A stretch of DNA of 64,000 nucleotides from Lacticaseibacillus mingshuiensis (GCF_016861785.1 NZ_BOLS01000006.1:89584-153583), one strand, 5' to 3'. Positions 8,788 through 18,535 are shown, counted from the first letter of the stretch. Notes: a model not told the origin generated them from the sequence alone. Translations and numbers: made by a program.

Positions 8788-9154
8788 GGGTGCGCAGGCC
8801 CGCGGGATGGTGGAACAGCTAGGTCGGCTCAGGTGCTTGGTGGCGCTTCTTGCCACCGAGTGCCTGAGTCGCCTAGATGTTTCCACCATGCGGGCCGGAG
8901 CCCAACTACGATGCGGAACCGAGCGCTTAGGGGCGAGCAGCTAACCTGGGCCTGGCGCTTGGGGCGTACTCGCCACGAGTGCCGCGCCCAGTTAGATGTC
9001 CCGCTCCTGCGCACCGAAGCCCAACTACGAAAGGGTGCGGAGCGCGGCGTCCAGGTCTGAGCAGTTAGTTTGAGCCAGGCGCTTGGGGCTGGTCTTAGCC
9101 CCGAGTGACTGGCTCAACCAGATGCCTCAGACCTGCCGCGCGGAGCCCAACTAC
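8788..9154 (+). repeat. Family A repeat array, three copies
   Basis: The copies are at 8788-8910, 8911-9028 and 9033-9154, followed by a GGTGCGGAG fragment. Each begins GGGTGCG or a variant and ends with CCCAACTA. Each folds as an outer stem (for example GGCCCGC with GCGGGCC), a second stem after a bulge, and a central hairpin with GCTTGG on one side and CGAGTG on the other. The arms differ between copies but stay complementary. The second copy is the most degraded in the central hairpin. This accounts for the gene-free stretch 8740-9215. Confidence 0.85.
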
Positions 9155-9218
9155 GGTGCGGAGCGTGTCGTTTCTCGCTTTCTTGCTTTTCCGCGCCTCC
9201 ACGCCGCCAAAAGAAAAA

Positions 9219-9250
9219 GCACGCGCCACCCCAATCGGAGTAACGCGTGC
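9219..9250 (-). terminator. Terminator of ftsEX
   Basis: On the minus strand, GCACGCG pairs with CGCGTGC around a partly paired centre, followed by TTTTTCTTTT, just beyond the ftsX stop. Confidence 0.8.
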
Positions 9251-9259
9251 TGTGACTGA

Positions 9260-10141
9260 TCAGATCTTGAGGAAACGCCGCATGGACACGACTGAGCCCA
9301 ACGCACCGATCACGATGCCAGTCCCTGCCATGGCCAGGTCAAGCCAGAGTAAGAATGGCATGGCTGGATACAGCGAGTAACCGCTGGCGGATAGGTCCAT
9401 TCTTGGGTACAAGAACGTGTAGCCAAAATCGACGACGAGCATCGGAATGACCGAGCCGAGTAACCCCGTCCAGGCCCCTTCCAGCAAGAATGGCCAACGG
9501 ATGTAGCTGTTGGTCGCCCCCACCAAGCGCATGACGCCGATCTCATCGGCACGCGACAGGATGGTGATGCGAATGGTATTGTTGATCAAGAAGACTGCGA
9601 CAAACAGGAGCAAGATCGTGAAGCCGAGACCCCATTTTTGAATCAAGTCCACTGTCCGGAACAGCTTCTTGGCGGTGTTGCCGCCGTAAGACGCCTCGGA
9701 GACGTTATCGAGCTTGCCAGCCGCCTTGGCCACCTTGATCGTCGCTTGCGGGCTGGCTGTGTCGACAAGAAAAACATCGTTCAGCGGATTTTGATCGCCA
9801 GAGAACATTTTCCATTGACTGCCATAACTGGAGACGATGCTGTCGAGCTCCTGCTTTTTGGCGCGGAACGTGACTTTCTTAACATCCTTCAGGTCGGTCA
9901 GCTCATCTTTCAGCTTTGCCTGTTGCGTCTTGCTGGTGTTGCGGTCGATGTAGACACGCACCCGCACATCGTTTTCGACCTGAGTCGAGACACGATTGAC
10001 GTTGACCAACAGCGCCATGAAAATACCGACCAACAGCAAGGTCACGGTCACAGCCGAAACGGCGGCGACGGTCATCCAGCCATTACGCTTCAAACTTTTG
10101 AAAGAATCTTTGACGTGACGTCCAAGCACTCTAGCTTTCAT
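9260..10141 (-). CDS. ftsX: FtsX cell-division ABC-like membrane protein
   Basis: This protein of about 293 residues has the FtsX layout. There is a cytoplasmic N-terminus and a first membrane helix near residues 22-45. An extracellular domain of about 120 residues follows, then three more helices in the FtsX/MacB permease domain (SRADEIGVMRLVGAT). With FtsE it transmits a signal to peptidoglycan hydrolases outside. The start [11 protein letters not shown] is chosen over an upstream in-frame Met because it matches the family N-terminus. It overlaps ftsE by 11 bp. Confidence 0.94.
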   Translation of the reverse strand: MKARVLGRHVKDSFKSLKRNGWMTVAAVSAVTVTLLLVGIFMALLVNVNRVSTQVENDVRVRVYIDRNTSKTQQAKLKDELTDLKDVKKVTFRAKKQELDSIVSSYGSQWKMFSGDQNPLNDVFLVDTASPQATIKVAKAAGKLDNVSEASYGGNTAKKLFRTVDLIQKWGLGFTILLLFVAVFLINNTIRITILSRADEIGVMRLVGATNSYIRWPFLLEGAWTGLLGSVIPMLVVDFGYTFLYPRMDLSASGYSLYPAMPFLLWLDLAMAGTGIVIGALGSVVSMRRFLKI

Positions 10142-10817
10142 TGCCGTACATGCCTCCTTCCTCATCGCGGACCAGCCGGCCTCCTGCGATCTCAAGCAGG
10201 CGGTGCGGACGTTCATCGACAAGTTCACGGTTATGTGTGGCCATGATCACCGTGGTGCCTTGCTGATTGACTTTTTCCAAAATATCCATAATGCCATTTG
10301 AGGTATCTGGATCCAGATTCCCTGTTGGCTCATCGGCGATCACGACGCCTGGCTTGTTGACGATGGCCCGGGCGATCGCAACACGCTGTTGCTCCCCACC
10401 GGACAATTCGCTTGGGAAGCGGCGCATTTTCTGCTCCAACCCCACCATCTTCAACACTTCAAGGACACGCGGCTTGATGTCGGCGGTCGGGGTCTCAATG
10501 ACCTCCATCGCGTAGGCAACATTTTCAAAAACAGTCAGCCGGGGCAGTAACTTAAAGTCCTGGAAAACCACGCCGAGCTGGCGCCGCAGCAGTGGCACAT
10601 CCTTGTTGGCCATCTTCGCAAAATCAAACTCATTGACCTTCATGGTGCCGCTTGTTGGGGTCAGTTCATGGTAAAGCATCTTGATGAACGTCGACTTACC
10701 GGCACCGCTGGGTCCGATCACATAGACAAATTCGCCAGGGGCGACTTTGAGGCTGAGATCCTTGATCGCGATGACGCCATTGTCGTAGCGTTTCATCACT
10801 TTATCTATTTGAATCAT
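10131..10817 (-). CDS. ftsE: FtsE cell-division ATPase
   Basis: This 228-residue ABC ATPase has Walker [10 protein letters not shown], signature [14 protein letters not shown] and Walker [17 protein letters not shown], all intact. It partners FtsX at the membrane and uses ATP to gate cell-wall hydrolase activity during division or elongation. It is the first gene of ftsEX, with GAAGGAGCG before the ATG and its own extended -10 promoter. Confidence 0.96.
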   Translation of the reverse strand: MIQIDKVMKRYDNGVIAIKDLSLKVAPGEFVYVIGPSGAGKSTFIKMLYHELTPTSGTMKVNEFDFAKMANKDVPLLRRQLGVVFQDFKLLPRLTVFENVAYAMEVIETPTADIKPRVLEVLKMVGLEQKMRRFPSELSGGEQQRVAIARAIVNKPGVVIADEPTGNLDPDTSNGIMDILEKVNQQGTTVIMATHNRELVDERPHRLLEIAGGRLVRDEEGGMYGNES

Positions 10818-10847
10818 CGTTTCGCTCCTTCTTTATGACTATCGCTC

Positions 10848-10856
10848 AGTATAGCA
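10848..10856 (-). promoter_or_regulatory. Extended -10 promoter of ftsEX
   Basis: The minus strand reads CATGCTATACTGA about 30 bases before the ftsE start. It has TG-N-TATACT and no clear -35. Confidence 0.65.
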
Positions 10857-10897
10857 TGCCATTTTTTCAAAGCTGTTGCAGCCAGATTACAGTTGCA

Positions 10898-12014
10898 TCA
10901 GCTTGGATTCTTGAGGCTGAGCTCCCATTGCAGATACGCATAAATGAAAGGATTCAGGTCACCGTCCATCACGGCCTGGCCGTTGCCGGTCTCGTAATTG
11001 GTCCGGTGATCTTTGACCATGGTATACGGGTGGAACACATACGAGCGAATCTGGGAGCCAAACGCCACGTCCATTTGGTTACCCTTGATCGCCGCCGTTT
11101 CCGCCTGCTTTTTTTCCTCTTCCAATTGGTACAGCTTAGCCTTCAACATGGCCATCGCAGTCGCCTTGTTCTGGAACTGGCTGCGCTGTGCCTGACTCGA
11201 CGCAACAAGGCCAGTCGGAATATGAATCAGGCGAACCGCGCTGGAGGTCTTGTTGATATGCTGACCGCCGGCGCCACTGGAGCGGAAGACTTCCATCTTG
11301 ATGTCTTCGGGGCGCAGGTCAACTTCAATGGAGTTGTCGAGCTCCGGCATCACATCGACAGAGGCAAAACTGGTATGCCGCCGCCCAGCCGAATCAAATG
11401 GCGAGATGCGGACCAGGCGATGCACGCCTTTTTCGCTGCGCAACATGCCGTACGCATTTTCCCCATTGATCAACAGGGACACAGACTTGATACCCGCTTC
11501 ATCCCCTGCGAGGTAATCAGCGACTTCAACACTGTAGCCGTTTTGGTCGGCCCAGCGTTGATACATCCGCAGCAGCATCGAGCCCCAATCCTGGGCTTCG
11601 GTCCCACCAGCGCCTGGATGAATTTCAAGAATCGCATTGTTGTGGTCATAGGGGCCGGACAACAACAGCGTCATGTCGTACTTGTTCAGCCGTTCCTGCA
11701 GCGCGACGGCATCGTGCTCGAGCTCCGCTTGAAGCTCCGCATCCGGCTCTTCCTGAAGCAGCTCGAAGGTCACGTCCAGGTTGTCCAGCGCGTCTTCCAT
11801 GGCAATAAAATTGTCATGTTTTTCCTTGGCCTCGTTGTTCTCATTGATCAACTGCTGGGCCGTCTCGGAGTTATCCCAAAAGCCCGGTTCCGCCATTCGC
11901 CCTTCATTTTCGGCGATGCGTTCGTTCAAGGCATCGAGGTCAAAGAGACCCCCTGAATTGATTTATTTTGGTCCGCATGGCGGACAGGGTGTTGCGAATT
12001 TCTGCTGTTTCCAT
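10898..12014 (-). CDS. prfB: Peptide chain release factor 2, programmed +1 frameshift
   Basis: RF2 ends translation at UGA and UAA. The first 24 codons run 12014-11943 and meet an in-frame TGA at 11942-11940. The remaining codons continue in the +1 frame from 11941. The slip site is CTT-TGA-C, preceded by an AGGGGG Shine-Dalgarno-like stimulator. This is the classical autoregulatory arrangement: low RF2 allows the shift and so more RF2. The main body has the SPF recognition tripeptide (RISPFDS) and the catalytic GGQ (SGAGGQHINKT). The joined protein is about 371 residues, the normal size. Confidence 0.96.
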
Positions 12015-12072
12015 GGTATGCTCCTTTAATTTTGGTGAATGTCGTCTTAGTTGCGTGATTCCCGTCAAAAAA

Positions 12073-12096
12073 GCCGGTGTGCAAAAATGCCCCGGC
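12073..12096. terminator. Bidirectional-looking terminator between secA and prfB
   Basis: GCCGG and CCGGC pair around a 14-base loop. A run of six T follows on the minus strand and a run of seven T on the plus strand. On the minus strand it would end secA before prfB begins. Confidence 0.75.
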
Positions 12097-12107
12097 TTTT
12101 TTTGACA

Positions 12108-14474
12108 TCAACGACGAATGTTTTGACGAATCTGCGCCTTCATGAACAGGCGCGTCACGCCATCGTCCATGTTCGCGATCATTTCCTCGAACATCCGGTA
12201 AGCTTCTTCCTGGTATTCGACCAGCGGGTTCATCTGGCCATAACCACGCAGGCCAACACTTTGCCGCAATTGATCCAGCACATCGATGTGATCGGTCCAA
12301 AGCGAATCGACCACGCGCAAGATCACGACTTTTTCAAATTCCAGCATCTGGTCGGGATCGCCGAGCTGGCCAAGTTTTTCATTGTAATTGGTCTCCGCCA
12401 GGTCCATCAAAGTCGAGATGAGCTCGTCTTGCGAGCGGCCCAGCAACTGGTCCTTCTTGAAGGTTTCAGGATCGACCATGTTGGTGGTGACGTAATCATA
12501 GATCGCGTCAAGCTCCCAGGTCTTCTTGTCGCCGTTCGTGTGAGCTTGGACAAGCCGGGTGATCGAGCGGTCGATCATTGCCATCAAAACAGGCTTGAGC
12601 GACTCTTCGGCGTTGATCACTTGCTGGCGCTGCTTGTAGATGACCTCGCGCTGTTCACGCATCACATCATCATATTGCAAGGTCTGCTTACGTGTATCGT
12701 AGTTATTCCCTTCAACACGCTTTTGCGCCGATTCAACGGAACGTGAGATCATGCGGCTGCGAATGACTTGGTCTTCGTCGTTATCGACAAAACGGTCGAG
12801 CACCTGCTTGATCCGTTCAGAACCGAACCGCTTCATCAGGTCGTCTTCCAGCGACAGGTAAAATTGAGTCGCACCCGGATCTCCCTGACGGCCGGAGCGG
12901 CCACGCAGCTGGTTATCGATACGCCGGCTTTCATGACGTTCGGTCCCGATCACGGCGAGCCCGCCGACTTCGGTGATGCCAGGGCCGAGCTTGATATCGG
13001 TCCCACGTCCAGCCATGTTAGTCGCGATGGTCACGGCGCCGCGTTGCCCGGCGTTCATGATGATCTCGGCTTCCTTGGCATGATTTTTCGCGTTCAAAAC
13101 ACTGTGCGGAATGTTTTCATCATCCAGCATCTTGGACAACCGCTCGGAAGACTCGATGGCCACAGTACCGACCAAGATCGGCTGGCCTTTTTTGTGGCGC
13201 TCCTTAATGTCTTCCGTCACGGCGCGGAACTTCGCGTCAAGCGTCGGGTACAAAATATCCGGCTGATCGACACGAATGACCGGCTTGTTCGTCGGAATCG
13301 AAATGACCTGCATGTTGTAAATTTCGCGGAACTCTTCCTCTTCGGTCTTCGCCGTCCCGGTCATCCCGGCCAGCTTGTTGTACATCCGGAAGAAATTCTG
13401 ATAAGTGATGGTGGCCATTGTGGCGTTTTCGTCTTGGATCTCAACGCCTTCCTTGGCCTCGATCGCCTGATGCAAGCCATCGGAGAAGCGCCGCCCCTCC
13501 ATCGCACGGCCAGTGAACTGGTCGACGATCAGGACTTCGCCTTCCTGCACCATGTAGTCGATATCCTTGAGCATGATGTAGTTGGCGCGCAACGCCTGAT
13601 CCAAATGATGGGTCAGCGCCGTATTTTCTGTGTCGTACAGGTTCTTCAGGCCAAACGTCTTATTCGCCTTGGTGATTCCCTGCTCGGTCAAAGAGATCGT
13701 CTTGGTCGGCCAATCGATCTTGTAGTCGTCTTCTTCTTTGAGCGTCTTGACGAAGCGATCCGCGCGAATGTAAAGCCCCGTGGATTTTTCGGCCCCGCCG
13801 GAAATGATCAATGGCGTCCGCGCCTCATCGATCAAGATGGAATCAACTTCATCGACGATGGCAAAATTCAGATCACGCTGCACCATCTGTTGTTTGTAGA
13901 CCACCATGTTGTCACGCAGATAGTCGAACCCAAGCTCAGAGTTGGTCGAGTAGGTGATATCCGAATTGTAGGCCTCACGTTTTTCATCGGAGGTCTTGTC
14001 GTGCGTGTTCAACCCAACGGTCAGGCCGAGCCAGTTGTACAGCTCGCCCATTTCGGTCGCATCACGAGCGCTCAGGTATTCGTTGACAGTCACGACATGA
14101 ACACCTTTGCCAGCCAAGGCATTCAAATACACCGGCATGGTCGCGGTCAGGGTCTTCCCTTCACCGGTCTTCATCTCGGCGATGTTGCCTTCATGCAGCG
14201 TGATGCCGCCGATGATCTGCACGCGGAACGGGAACAAGCCCAGCACGCGCTTGGCCCCTTCGCGCGCAACCGCAAAGGCTTCAGGCAAAATATCATCGAG
14301 GGTCTCCCCTTTTGCGAGGCGCTCCTTGAACTCAGGCGTCTTTGCCTGCAAGGTCTCGTCTGGCAATTGGGCGTATTCGTCTTCGTAATGCTGGACCTTA
14401 TCGGCGATCTTACCGAGGCGGTTGACCTCACGCTTGTCGCTTTCGACCCAGGTTTTTAAAATGTTATTCGGCAT
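12108..14474 (-). CDS. secA: SecA preprotein translocase ATPase
   Basis: This protein of about 788 residues drives secreted proteins through SecYEG. Nucleotide domain 1 shows [12 protein letters not shown] (Walker A) and [15 protein letters not shown]. The preprotein-binding domain and nucleotide domain 2 ([19 protein letters not shown]) follow. It ends soon after the helical scaffold, lacking the C-terminal cysteine-rich zinc motif of the E. coli protein, as is common in lactobacilli. I use MPNNILKTW at 14474, which has GAGAGGAA upstream, rather than a longer in-frame start. Confidence 0.97.
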   Translation of the reverse strand: MPNNILKTWVESDKREVNRLGKIADKVQHYEDEYAQLPDETLQAKTPEFKERLAKGETLDDILPEAFAVAREGAKRVLGLFPFRVQIIGGITLHEGNIAEMKTGEGKTLTATMPVYLNALAGKGVHVVTVNEYLSARDATEMGELYNWLGLTVGLNTHDKTSDEKREAYNSDITYSTNSELGFDYLRDNMVVYKQQMVQRDLNFAIVDEVDSILIDEARTPLIISGGAEKSTGLYIRADRFVKTLKEEDDYKIDWPTKTISLTEQGITKANKTFGLKNLYDTENTALTHHLDQALRANYIMLKDIDYMVQEGEVLIVDQFTGRAMEGRRFSDGLHQAIEAKEGVEIQDENATMATITYQNFFRMYNKLAGMTGTAKTEEEEFREIYNMQVISIPTNKPVIRVDQPDILYPTLDAKFRAVTEDIKERHKKGQPILVGTVAIESSERLSKMLDDENIPHSVLNAKNHAKEAEIIMNAGQRGAVTIATNMAGRGTDIKLGPGITEVGGLAVIGTERHESRRIDNQLRGRSGRQGDPGATQFYLSLEDDLMKRFGSERIKQVLDRFVDNDEDQVIRSRMISRSVESAQKRVEGNNYDTRKQTLQYDDVMREQREVIYKQRQQVINAEESLKPVLMAMIDRSITRLVQAHTNGDKKTWELDAIYDYVTTNMVDPETFKKDQLLGRSQDELISTLMDLAETNYNEKLGQLGDPDQMLEFEKVVILRVVDSLWTDHIDVLDQLRQSVGLRGYGQMNPLVEYQEEAYRMFEEMIANMDDGVTRLFMKAQIRQNIRR

Positions 14475-14529
14475 GTGTGTTCCTCTCTTGTCACAGGAAA
14501 TGGCCATTGCGGCCGATAATATCTTATTC

Positions 14530-14538
14530 ATTTTAGCA
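14530..14538 (-). promoter_or_regulatory. Probable extended -10 promoter of secA
   Basis: The minus strand reads ATGCTAAAATGA: TG, one base, TAAAAT, about 55 bases before the secA start. Confidence 0.5.
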
Positions 14539-14660
14539 TCATGACAGGGGCTTGACCAGCTTTGCCAAGAATTTGCGGCAACTGATTGGACCAGAGCTGA
14601 CTGGCGGATCGGGAATGAGCCAAGTGCGCCATCGATTGCCCAAGTTGAACTGCCTGCCTA

Positions 14661-14886
14661 CCATCCCGCGGGCCTTCGCACCCTTTTGTAGTTGGGCCTC
14701 GGTGCGCATGGTGGAAACATCTAGTTGACCCAGCCACTCGGGGCTAAGACCGGCCCCAAGCGCCCTGTAGTTGGGCTTCGCGCGGCAGGTCTGAGGCATC
14801 TAACTGGGTCCGGCACTCGGGGCTAAAAGCGCCCCAAGCACCAGCCCCTGTTAGCTGCTCAGACCTAAACGCCGCGCTTCGCACCC
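14661..14886 (-). repeat. Family A repeats: one full copy and two fragments
   Basis: A full copy runs 14886 to 14768 on the minus strand. A second (14767-14688) lacks its 5' outer arm, starting directly at the central GCTTGGGGC...GCCCCGAGTG hairpin. A third (14683-14661) is only the 5' end, GGGTGCGAAGGCCCGCGGG. Together these look like deletion products of an array. They fill the gap between secA and hpf. Confidence 0.8.
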
Positions 14887-14899
14887 TGAATCAAAAAAC

Positions 14900-14926
14900 C
14901 GCCGCAGATCACTTGGACCTGCGGCG
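14900..14926 (-). terminator. Terminator of hpf
   Basis: On the minus strand an 8-bp stem, CGCCGCAG with CTGCGGCG, is followed by G and TTTTTT, 19 bp past the hpf stop. Confidence 0.88.
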
Positions 14927-14944
14927 ATAGATGGCAGCTGACGC

Positions 14945-15502
14945 TTATTCGTCGGTCTCGATCAGCCCGTAACGGCCATCGCGACGCTTGTAGACAATGC
15001 TGGTGCCATTGGTCTCAGCATCTTCGAAGATAAAGAAGTTATGCCCTAACATGTCCATCTGAAGAATTGCTTCTTGTGGATCCATCGGCTTGAGTGAGAC
15101 CCGCTTGGTGCGAACGACCTGCAGACTGTTGTCTTCGTCGGCCGCATCAGCTGTCTCGTCCGTTGTCGTTGTCACCTCGATCGGTGCAAAACCCTTTTCA
15201 CGGGACTTGCGGTTGATCTTGGTCTTGAACTTGCGGACCTGCCGCTCCAGTTTATCGGTGACCAAGTCAATGCTTGCATACAGATCTGGACTTGTTTCCT
15301 CAGCGCGAAGCGTGAGATAGTTCAGCGGAATCGTTACTTCGACCTTCCCTGTTTTATCAGGATAGACCTTGAGGTTCACATGAGCGGTCGCTTCGACGGA
15401 GCTCTCGAAAAACTTGTTGAGCTTACTGATCCGTTTCTCAACATAAGAACGAATCGCATCGGTGACCTCGATGTTCTCACCACGAACATTGTATGTCAGC
15501 AT
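14945..15502 (-). CDS. hpf: Long-form ribosome hibernation promoting factor
   Basis: This 185-residue protein has an N-terminal S30AE/RaiA fold (about 1-105), a variable acidic linker and a C-terminal dimerisation domain (about 130-185, with MDPQEAILQMDMLGHNFFIF). Long HPF pairs two 70S ribosomes into inactive 100S dimers in stationary phase or stress. It has its own strong promoter, TTGTCT-N17-TATAAT, and its own terminator, so it is probably monocistronic and highly expressed. Confidence 0.95.
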   Translation of the reverse strand: MLTYNVRGENIEVTDAIRSYVEKRISKLNKFFESSVEATAHVNLKVYPDKTGKVEVTIPLNYLTLRAEETSPDLYASIDLVTDKLERQVRKFKTKINRKSREKGFAPIEVTTTTDETADAADEDNSLQVVRTKRVSLKPMDPQEAILQMDMLGHNFFIFEDAETNGTSIVYKRRDGRYGLIETDE

Positions 15503-15583
15503 AAAACTTCTCCCCTTTCCTGCACGTCACAATGCGGCGCGCGGGTCGGAAGGGCTTGGAACCCCTTCCAACCTTCTATCATT

Positions 15584-15612
15584 ATTATAACGAACCTCCG
15601 GAGCTGAGACAA
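15584..15612 (-). promoter_or_regulatory. hpf promoter
   Basis: On the minus strand TTGTCT (15612-15607), a 17-base spacer and a consensus TATAAT (15589-15584). An AGGGGTT/AGGGG-rich ribosome site follows before the ATG. Confidence 0.85.
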
Positions 15613-15650
15613 ATAATATCCTGCAAAAAGGAGGTTTTTCTTAACTTGCT

Positions 15651-16325
15651 TTAGCGAATCAACGAAAAGCTCGTGATCTGGCCTTGATACCCGGCGTCCC
15701 GCAGCGCATTGCGGGCGTGATACAGTGTCCGCCCGGTCGTGTAGAGATCATCCAGCAGAATCACGTGGCGAATGCGGGCATGCCCACGTGGCAAGGTCGC
15801 CGAAAAACTCTGCGCCGTTTGAAGGCGGCCGCGGCGGTCTTTTTGCGCTTGCGGTAGGTCCGTATCGCCCTTGGTCAACCACCGTGCCAGCCGCAGACGT
15901 CCAAACAACCCCAGCACTGGGTCAAACCCGCGCGCGCGCAAATGGCTCGGCTCACTTGTCAATGGCACCAGCACCGCGTTTTTTGAAAATTGTCCCGCCA
16001 GTAGATCAGCAAACGCGCTGTGCAGGCGGTAGTCCCCATTGCCCTTATATGACTGAATAAAGGCCTTCATCACCTCATCATAAATGAAAAGCGCGCGGTG
16101 ATGCAGCAGCGGGGCTTCCCTCGCCTCCCAGCGCACACAATCGGTGCAAAGCACAGGCGCCGGCAGCGCACGACCACAGCCGGGACAACAAGTCGTCTGG
16201 TCGATCCGCGAAAAAGTCGCCTGACACCGGCGGCACAGTTGCGGCAAGCGTGCCTGATGGCCCCCAAGCAGTTCGGCAAGTGAAAGATCATCCATCAAAG
16301 GTTGCGCACACAATAAACACCGCAT
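15651..16325 (-). CDS. comFC: ComFC phosphoribosyltransferase-like competence protein
   Basis: This 224-residue protein has an N-terminal zinc ribbon (CLLC, CRRC, CCPGC cysteine pairs) and a C-terminal type I phosphoribosyltransferase fold with the PRPP loop VILLDDLYTTGRTL. In naturally competent Firmicutes ComFC works with ComFA in taking up single-stranded DNA. Its ATG shares an A with the comFA stop (TGATG), so translation is probably coupled. No terminator was obvious just downstream. Confidence 0.92.
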   Translation of the reverse strand: MRCLLCAQPLMDDLSLAELLGGHQARLPQLCRRCQATFSRIDQTTCCPGCGRALPAPVLCTDCVRWEAREAPLLHHRALFIYDEVMKAFIQSYKGNGDYRLHSAFADLLAGQFSKNAVLVPLTSEPSHLRARGFDPVLGLFGRLRLARWLTKGDTDLPQAQKDRRGRLQTAQSFSATLPRGHARIRHVILLDDLYTTGRTLYHARNALRDAGYQGQITSFSLIR

Positions 16326-17602
16326 CAGGCTCGCCCCCGATTTGTTCTGCGAATGGTCGCGATGGCCCGCAACTGATCAGCGGTCCAGTGGCGCGCAACA
16401 AAATAAACAGGATCTGCCGGAAAATCCGCGCTTCGACCAGCCCGCCCGGCCATTTGAATCAAGCCGGCCGCAGAAAATAGTGGGCTATCCGCGCCCAGAA
16501 CGAGCACGGCACAATGCGGAATCGTCACGCCACGCTCAAGAATCGTTGTCGTCACCAAACAATCCAGTTGCCCCTGCCGAAACGCCAACACTTTTGCTTC
16601 CCGCTCGGGGTCGCTTGCGTGCACCCCGGCCGCCTGCCAGCCGAGCGCCACAAGCTGGCGCACGAGGGGCTTCAGCCAATCGATCTGCGGGACGAACAAT
16701 AGCAACTTACTGTCCGCATTTTTCAACAGAGTCAGCCGCCGAACAATCACCTTGTCTAGGCGATGCGGCCACCGGCGACCGCGACGGATGAGCGGGCGGG
16801 GCACTGGCAGCGGCGCCCCATGAAACCGCGTCAATAGCCGGCTGACCCCGATCTGACCGCGGCGGGCGGCGCGCTGCAAGGCCTCTCCAGGCGTGGCCGT
16901 CAGAAACACGACTGGGCCGCTAGCCGCCTGACGCACGCCATATGCCAGCATTGGGGTCTGCGGGTAAGGAAACGCATCAACTTCATCCACGATGATCAGC
17001 CCAAACGCCTGATGATACCGGAGCAGTTGATGCGTCGTCAGCACCACCAACTGCGCATCCACACTGGGCCAAGGCGCCCCGCCATAACGCGCGACCAGTG
17101 GCGTGCCTTGAAACGCGCTGGCCAGCCGCGGGGCAAGCTCCCGCACCACATCCACTCGCGGCGTGGCCCAGGCAACGCGCCGCCCCTGCCGCAAAACCGC
17201 CGCGACCACAGCAAACAGCATCTCAGTTTTCCCTGCTCCGGTCACCGCGTGCAACAAATGATCTCGCCCCGCCGCGACCGACGCCAGGACGCCGCGCTGA
17301 GCCGCCTGTTGTGCAGGCGTTAGTTCCCCCTGCCAGCTCATCTGCCCGCGCCACGCGATCGGCGGTGCGGCGAATCGAACCAACGTGGTCTCACTCGTGA
17401 TCCGATCGAGGCCGACACAACTGGGACAATACTGGCCACCTGCTGGTAAGGCGCGCAACTGCCGCTCGCCGCATCGCTGACAGACCCAGCGCCGCCCATT
17501 TTGCTGCAGGCCCGCCACCTGCGTCGCTTGTGCTAAACTGACAGAAGAAACGGCGGCTGCACGACACTCTTTTTCCGTTAACTGCATCCCTGCCCAAATC
17601 AT
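16325..17602 (-). CDS. comFA: ComFA competence DNA helicase
   Basis: This superfamily-2 DEAD-box-like ATPase has about 425 residues. A four-cysteine zinc finger near the N-terminus (CQRCG...CPSC) is followed by Walker A AVTGAGKTEM and a DEVD Walker B. Motif III follows (FLTATPG), with motif VI MAGRAGR near the end. It helps pull transforming DNA through the ComEC channel. I choose the ATG at 17602, six bases after GAGGTG. The divergent yigZ start is only about 30 bp away, so its promoter must overlap yigZ. No com-box was seen. Confidence 0.93.
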   Translation of the reverse strand: MIWAGMQLTEKECRAAAVSSVSLAQATQVAGLQQNGRRWVCQRCGERQLRALPAGGQYCPSCVGLDRITSETTLVRFAAPPIAWRGQMSWQGELTPAQQAAQRGVLASVAAGRDHLLHAVTGAGKTEMLFAVVAAVLRQGRRVAWATPRVDVVRELAPRLASAFQGTPLVARYGGAPWPSVDAQLVVLTTHQLLRYHQAFGLIIVDEVDAFPYPQTPMLAYGVRQAASGPVVFLTATPGEALQRAARRGQIGVSRLLTRFHGAPLPVPRPLIRRGRRWPHRLDKVIVRRLTLLKNADSKLLLFVPQIDWLKPLVRQLVALGWQAAGVHASDPEREAKVLAFRQGQLDCLVTTTILERGVTIPHCAVLVLGADSPLFSAAGLIQMAGRAGRSADFPADPVYFVARHWTADQLRAIATIRRTNRGRA

Positions 17603-17630
17603 TGTCATCACCTCGAAAGGAGATTACGCA

Positions 17631-18284
17631 ATGGCTGCCAATGACTACCTGACCATCGCAAAAAATGGCGAGGCGCAGCAGGTCATCAAAAAGTCGCGCT
17701 TCATCTGCACGTTGACGCGCATCACCAGCCGAGAAGACGCTGCCGACGCGCTGGCGGCCGTGATCAAGGCCCATCCCAAAGCGACTCACCATGTGCCGGT
17801 TTACCTTCTCGGCGATCAGGATGAAATTCAGCACGCCAGCGATGACGGCGAACCCAGCGGCACAGCAGGCGCGCCCATGTTGCGGGTCCTCCAGCAAATG
17901 GGGGTGCATGACGTCAGCGCCATCACCACTCGCTATTTTGGCGGCATCAAGCTCGGGGCAGGCGGCCTGATTCGCGCCTACGCTGGCAGTGTTTCAAACG
18001 CCGTCACAACGATTGGCCTAGTCAAACGGCTGATTCAGCAAACGGTGACGCTCACACTAGCCTACCCCCTGCTCGGCACCGTGCAACACTATCTTGAAGA
18101 ACAGGCGATCACTCAACTCGACACCGCCTACACCGACCAAGTCCAAGTGACCATCGCAGTCGATGAAGTCGAGATTGCCACCGTCCAAGCCGCTCTGATC
18201 GAGCTGGCAGGCGGCCAGATCACGTTTGAATTAGGTGAAAAATTGCCAGTGGAAGTACCAGTGACACTGCCGAGCCTTCACTGA
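17631..18284 (+). CDS. yigZ: YigZ/IMPACT family protein
   Basis: This 217-residue protein has the IMPACT N-terminal domain (motif DDGEPSGTAGAPML around residue 65) and a C-terminal EF-G-like DUF1949 domain. The family is widespread and its precise bacterial role is unsettled; links to translation or stress have been proposed. GGAG lies eight bases before the ATG. It is divergent from comFA, the usual order in lactobacilli. A terminator follows. Confidence 0.92.
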   Translation: MAANDYLTIAKNGEAQQVIKKSRFICTLTRITSREDAADALAAVIKAHPKATHHVPVYLLGDQDEIQHASDDGEPSGTAGAPMLRVLQQMGVHDVSAITTRYFGGIKLGAGGLIRAYAGSVSNAVTTIGLVKRLIQQTVTLTLAYPLLGTVQHYLEEQAITQLDTAYTDQVQVTIAVDEVEIATVQAALIELAGGQITFELGEKLPVEVPVTLPSLH

Positions 18285-18348
18285 CTCGTGACAGGCAACT
18301 GACCAGTGCCCCGTATGATCCCAATCCCGTAAAAGTGACGATTGTTCA

Positions 18349-18378
18349 GCTCGGTGTGAAAAAGCGCCGGGCTTTTTT
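18349..18378 (+). terminator. Terminator of yigZ
   Basis: GCTCGG and CCGGGC (one U-G pair) are separated by a 12-base loop and followed by six T. Confidence 0.75.
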
Positions 18379-18535
18379 GTGCCGACTTCACCGTCGTAGC
18401 CGGCCAGCCGCCTTTCACTATGTACCCCAGATCCGTTCGGGCCTATGACCGGACCAGGGGCCACACAAGTTGCGAACGACAGGCCCTCGCCAGTCGCAAC
18501 TTGTGTGAAATATTGCTCTTTGAAACTTGGTTGGT

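Noticed and set aside
8788..9154. Family A arrays as a CRISPR array
   Set aside because: Units are about 120 bp and are internally folded. There are no short identical repeats with unique spacers and no cas genes.
8788..9154. Family A as a cis-acting riboswitch
   Set aside because: Copies occur in both orientations, before and after genes of unrelated function, and in tandem, which does not fit one ligand controlling one pathway.
10898..11929. prfB as a short gene starting at 11929
   Set aside because: It would lose the conserved RF2 N-terminus. The leader, AGGGGG and CTT-TGA-C show the true start at 12014 with a frameshift.
12768..14459. 563-codon ORF antisense to secA
   Set aside because: It is a mirror frame of a highly conserved gene in GC-rich DNA and has no family resemblance.
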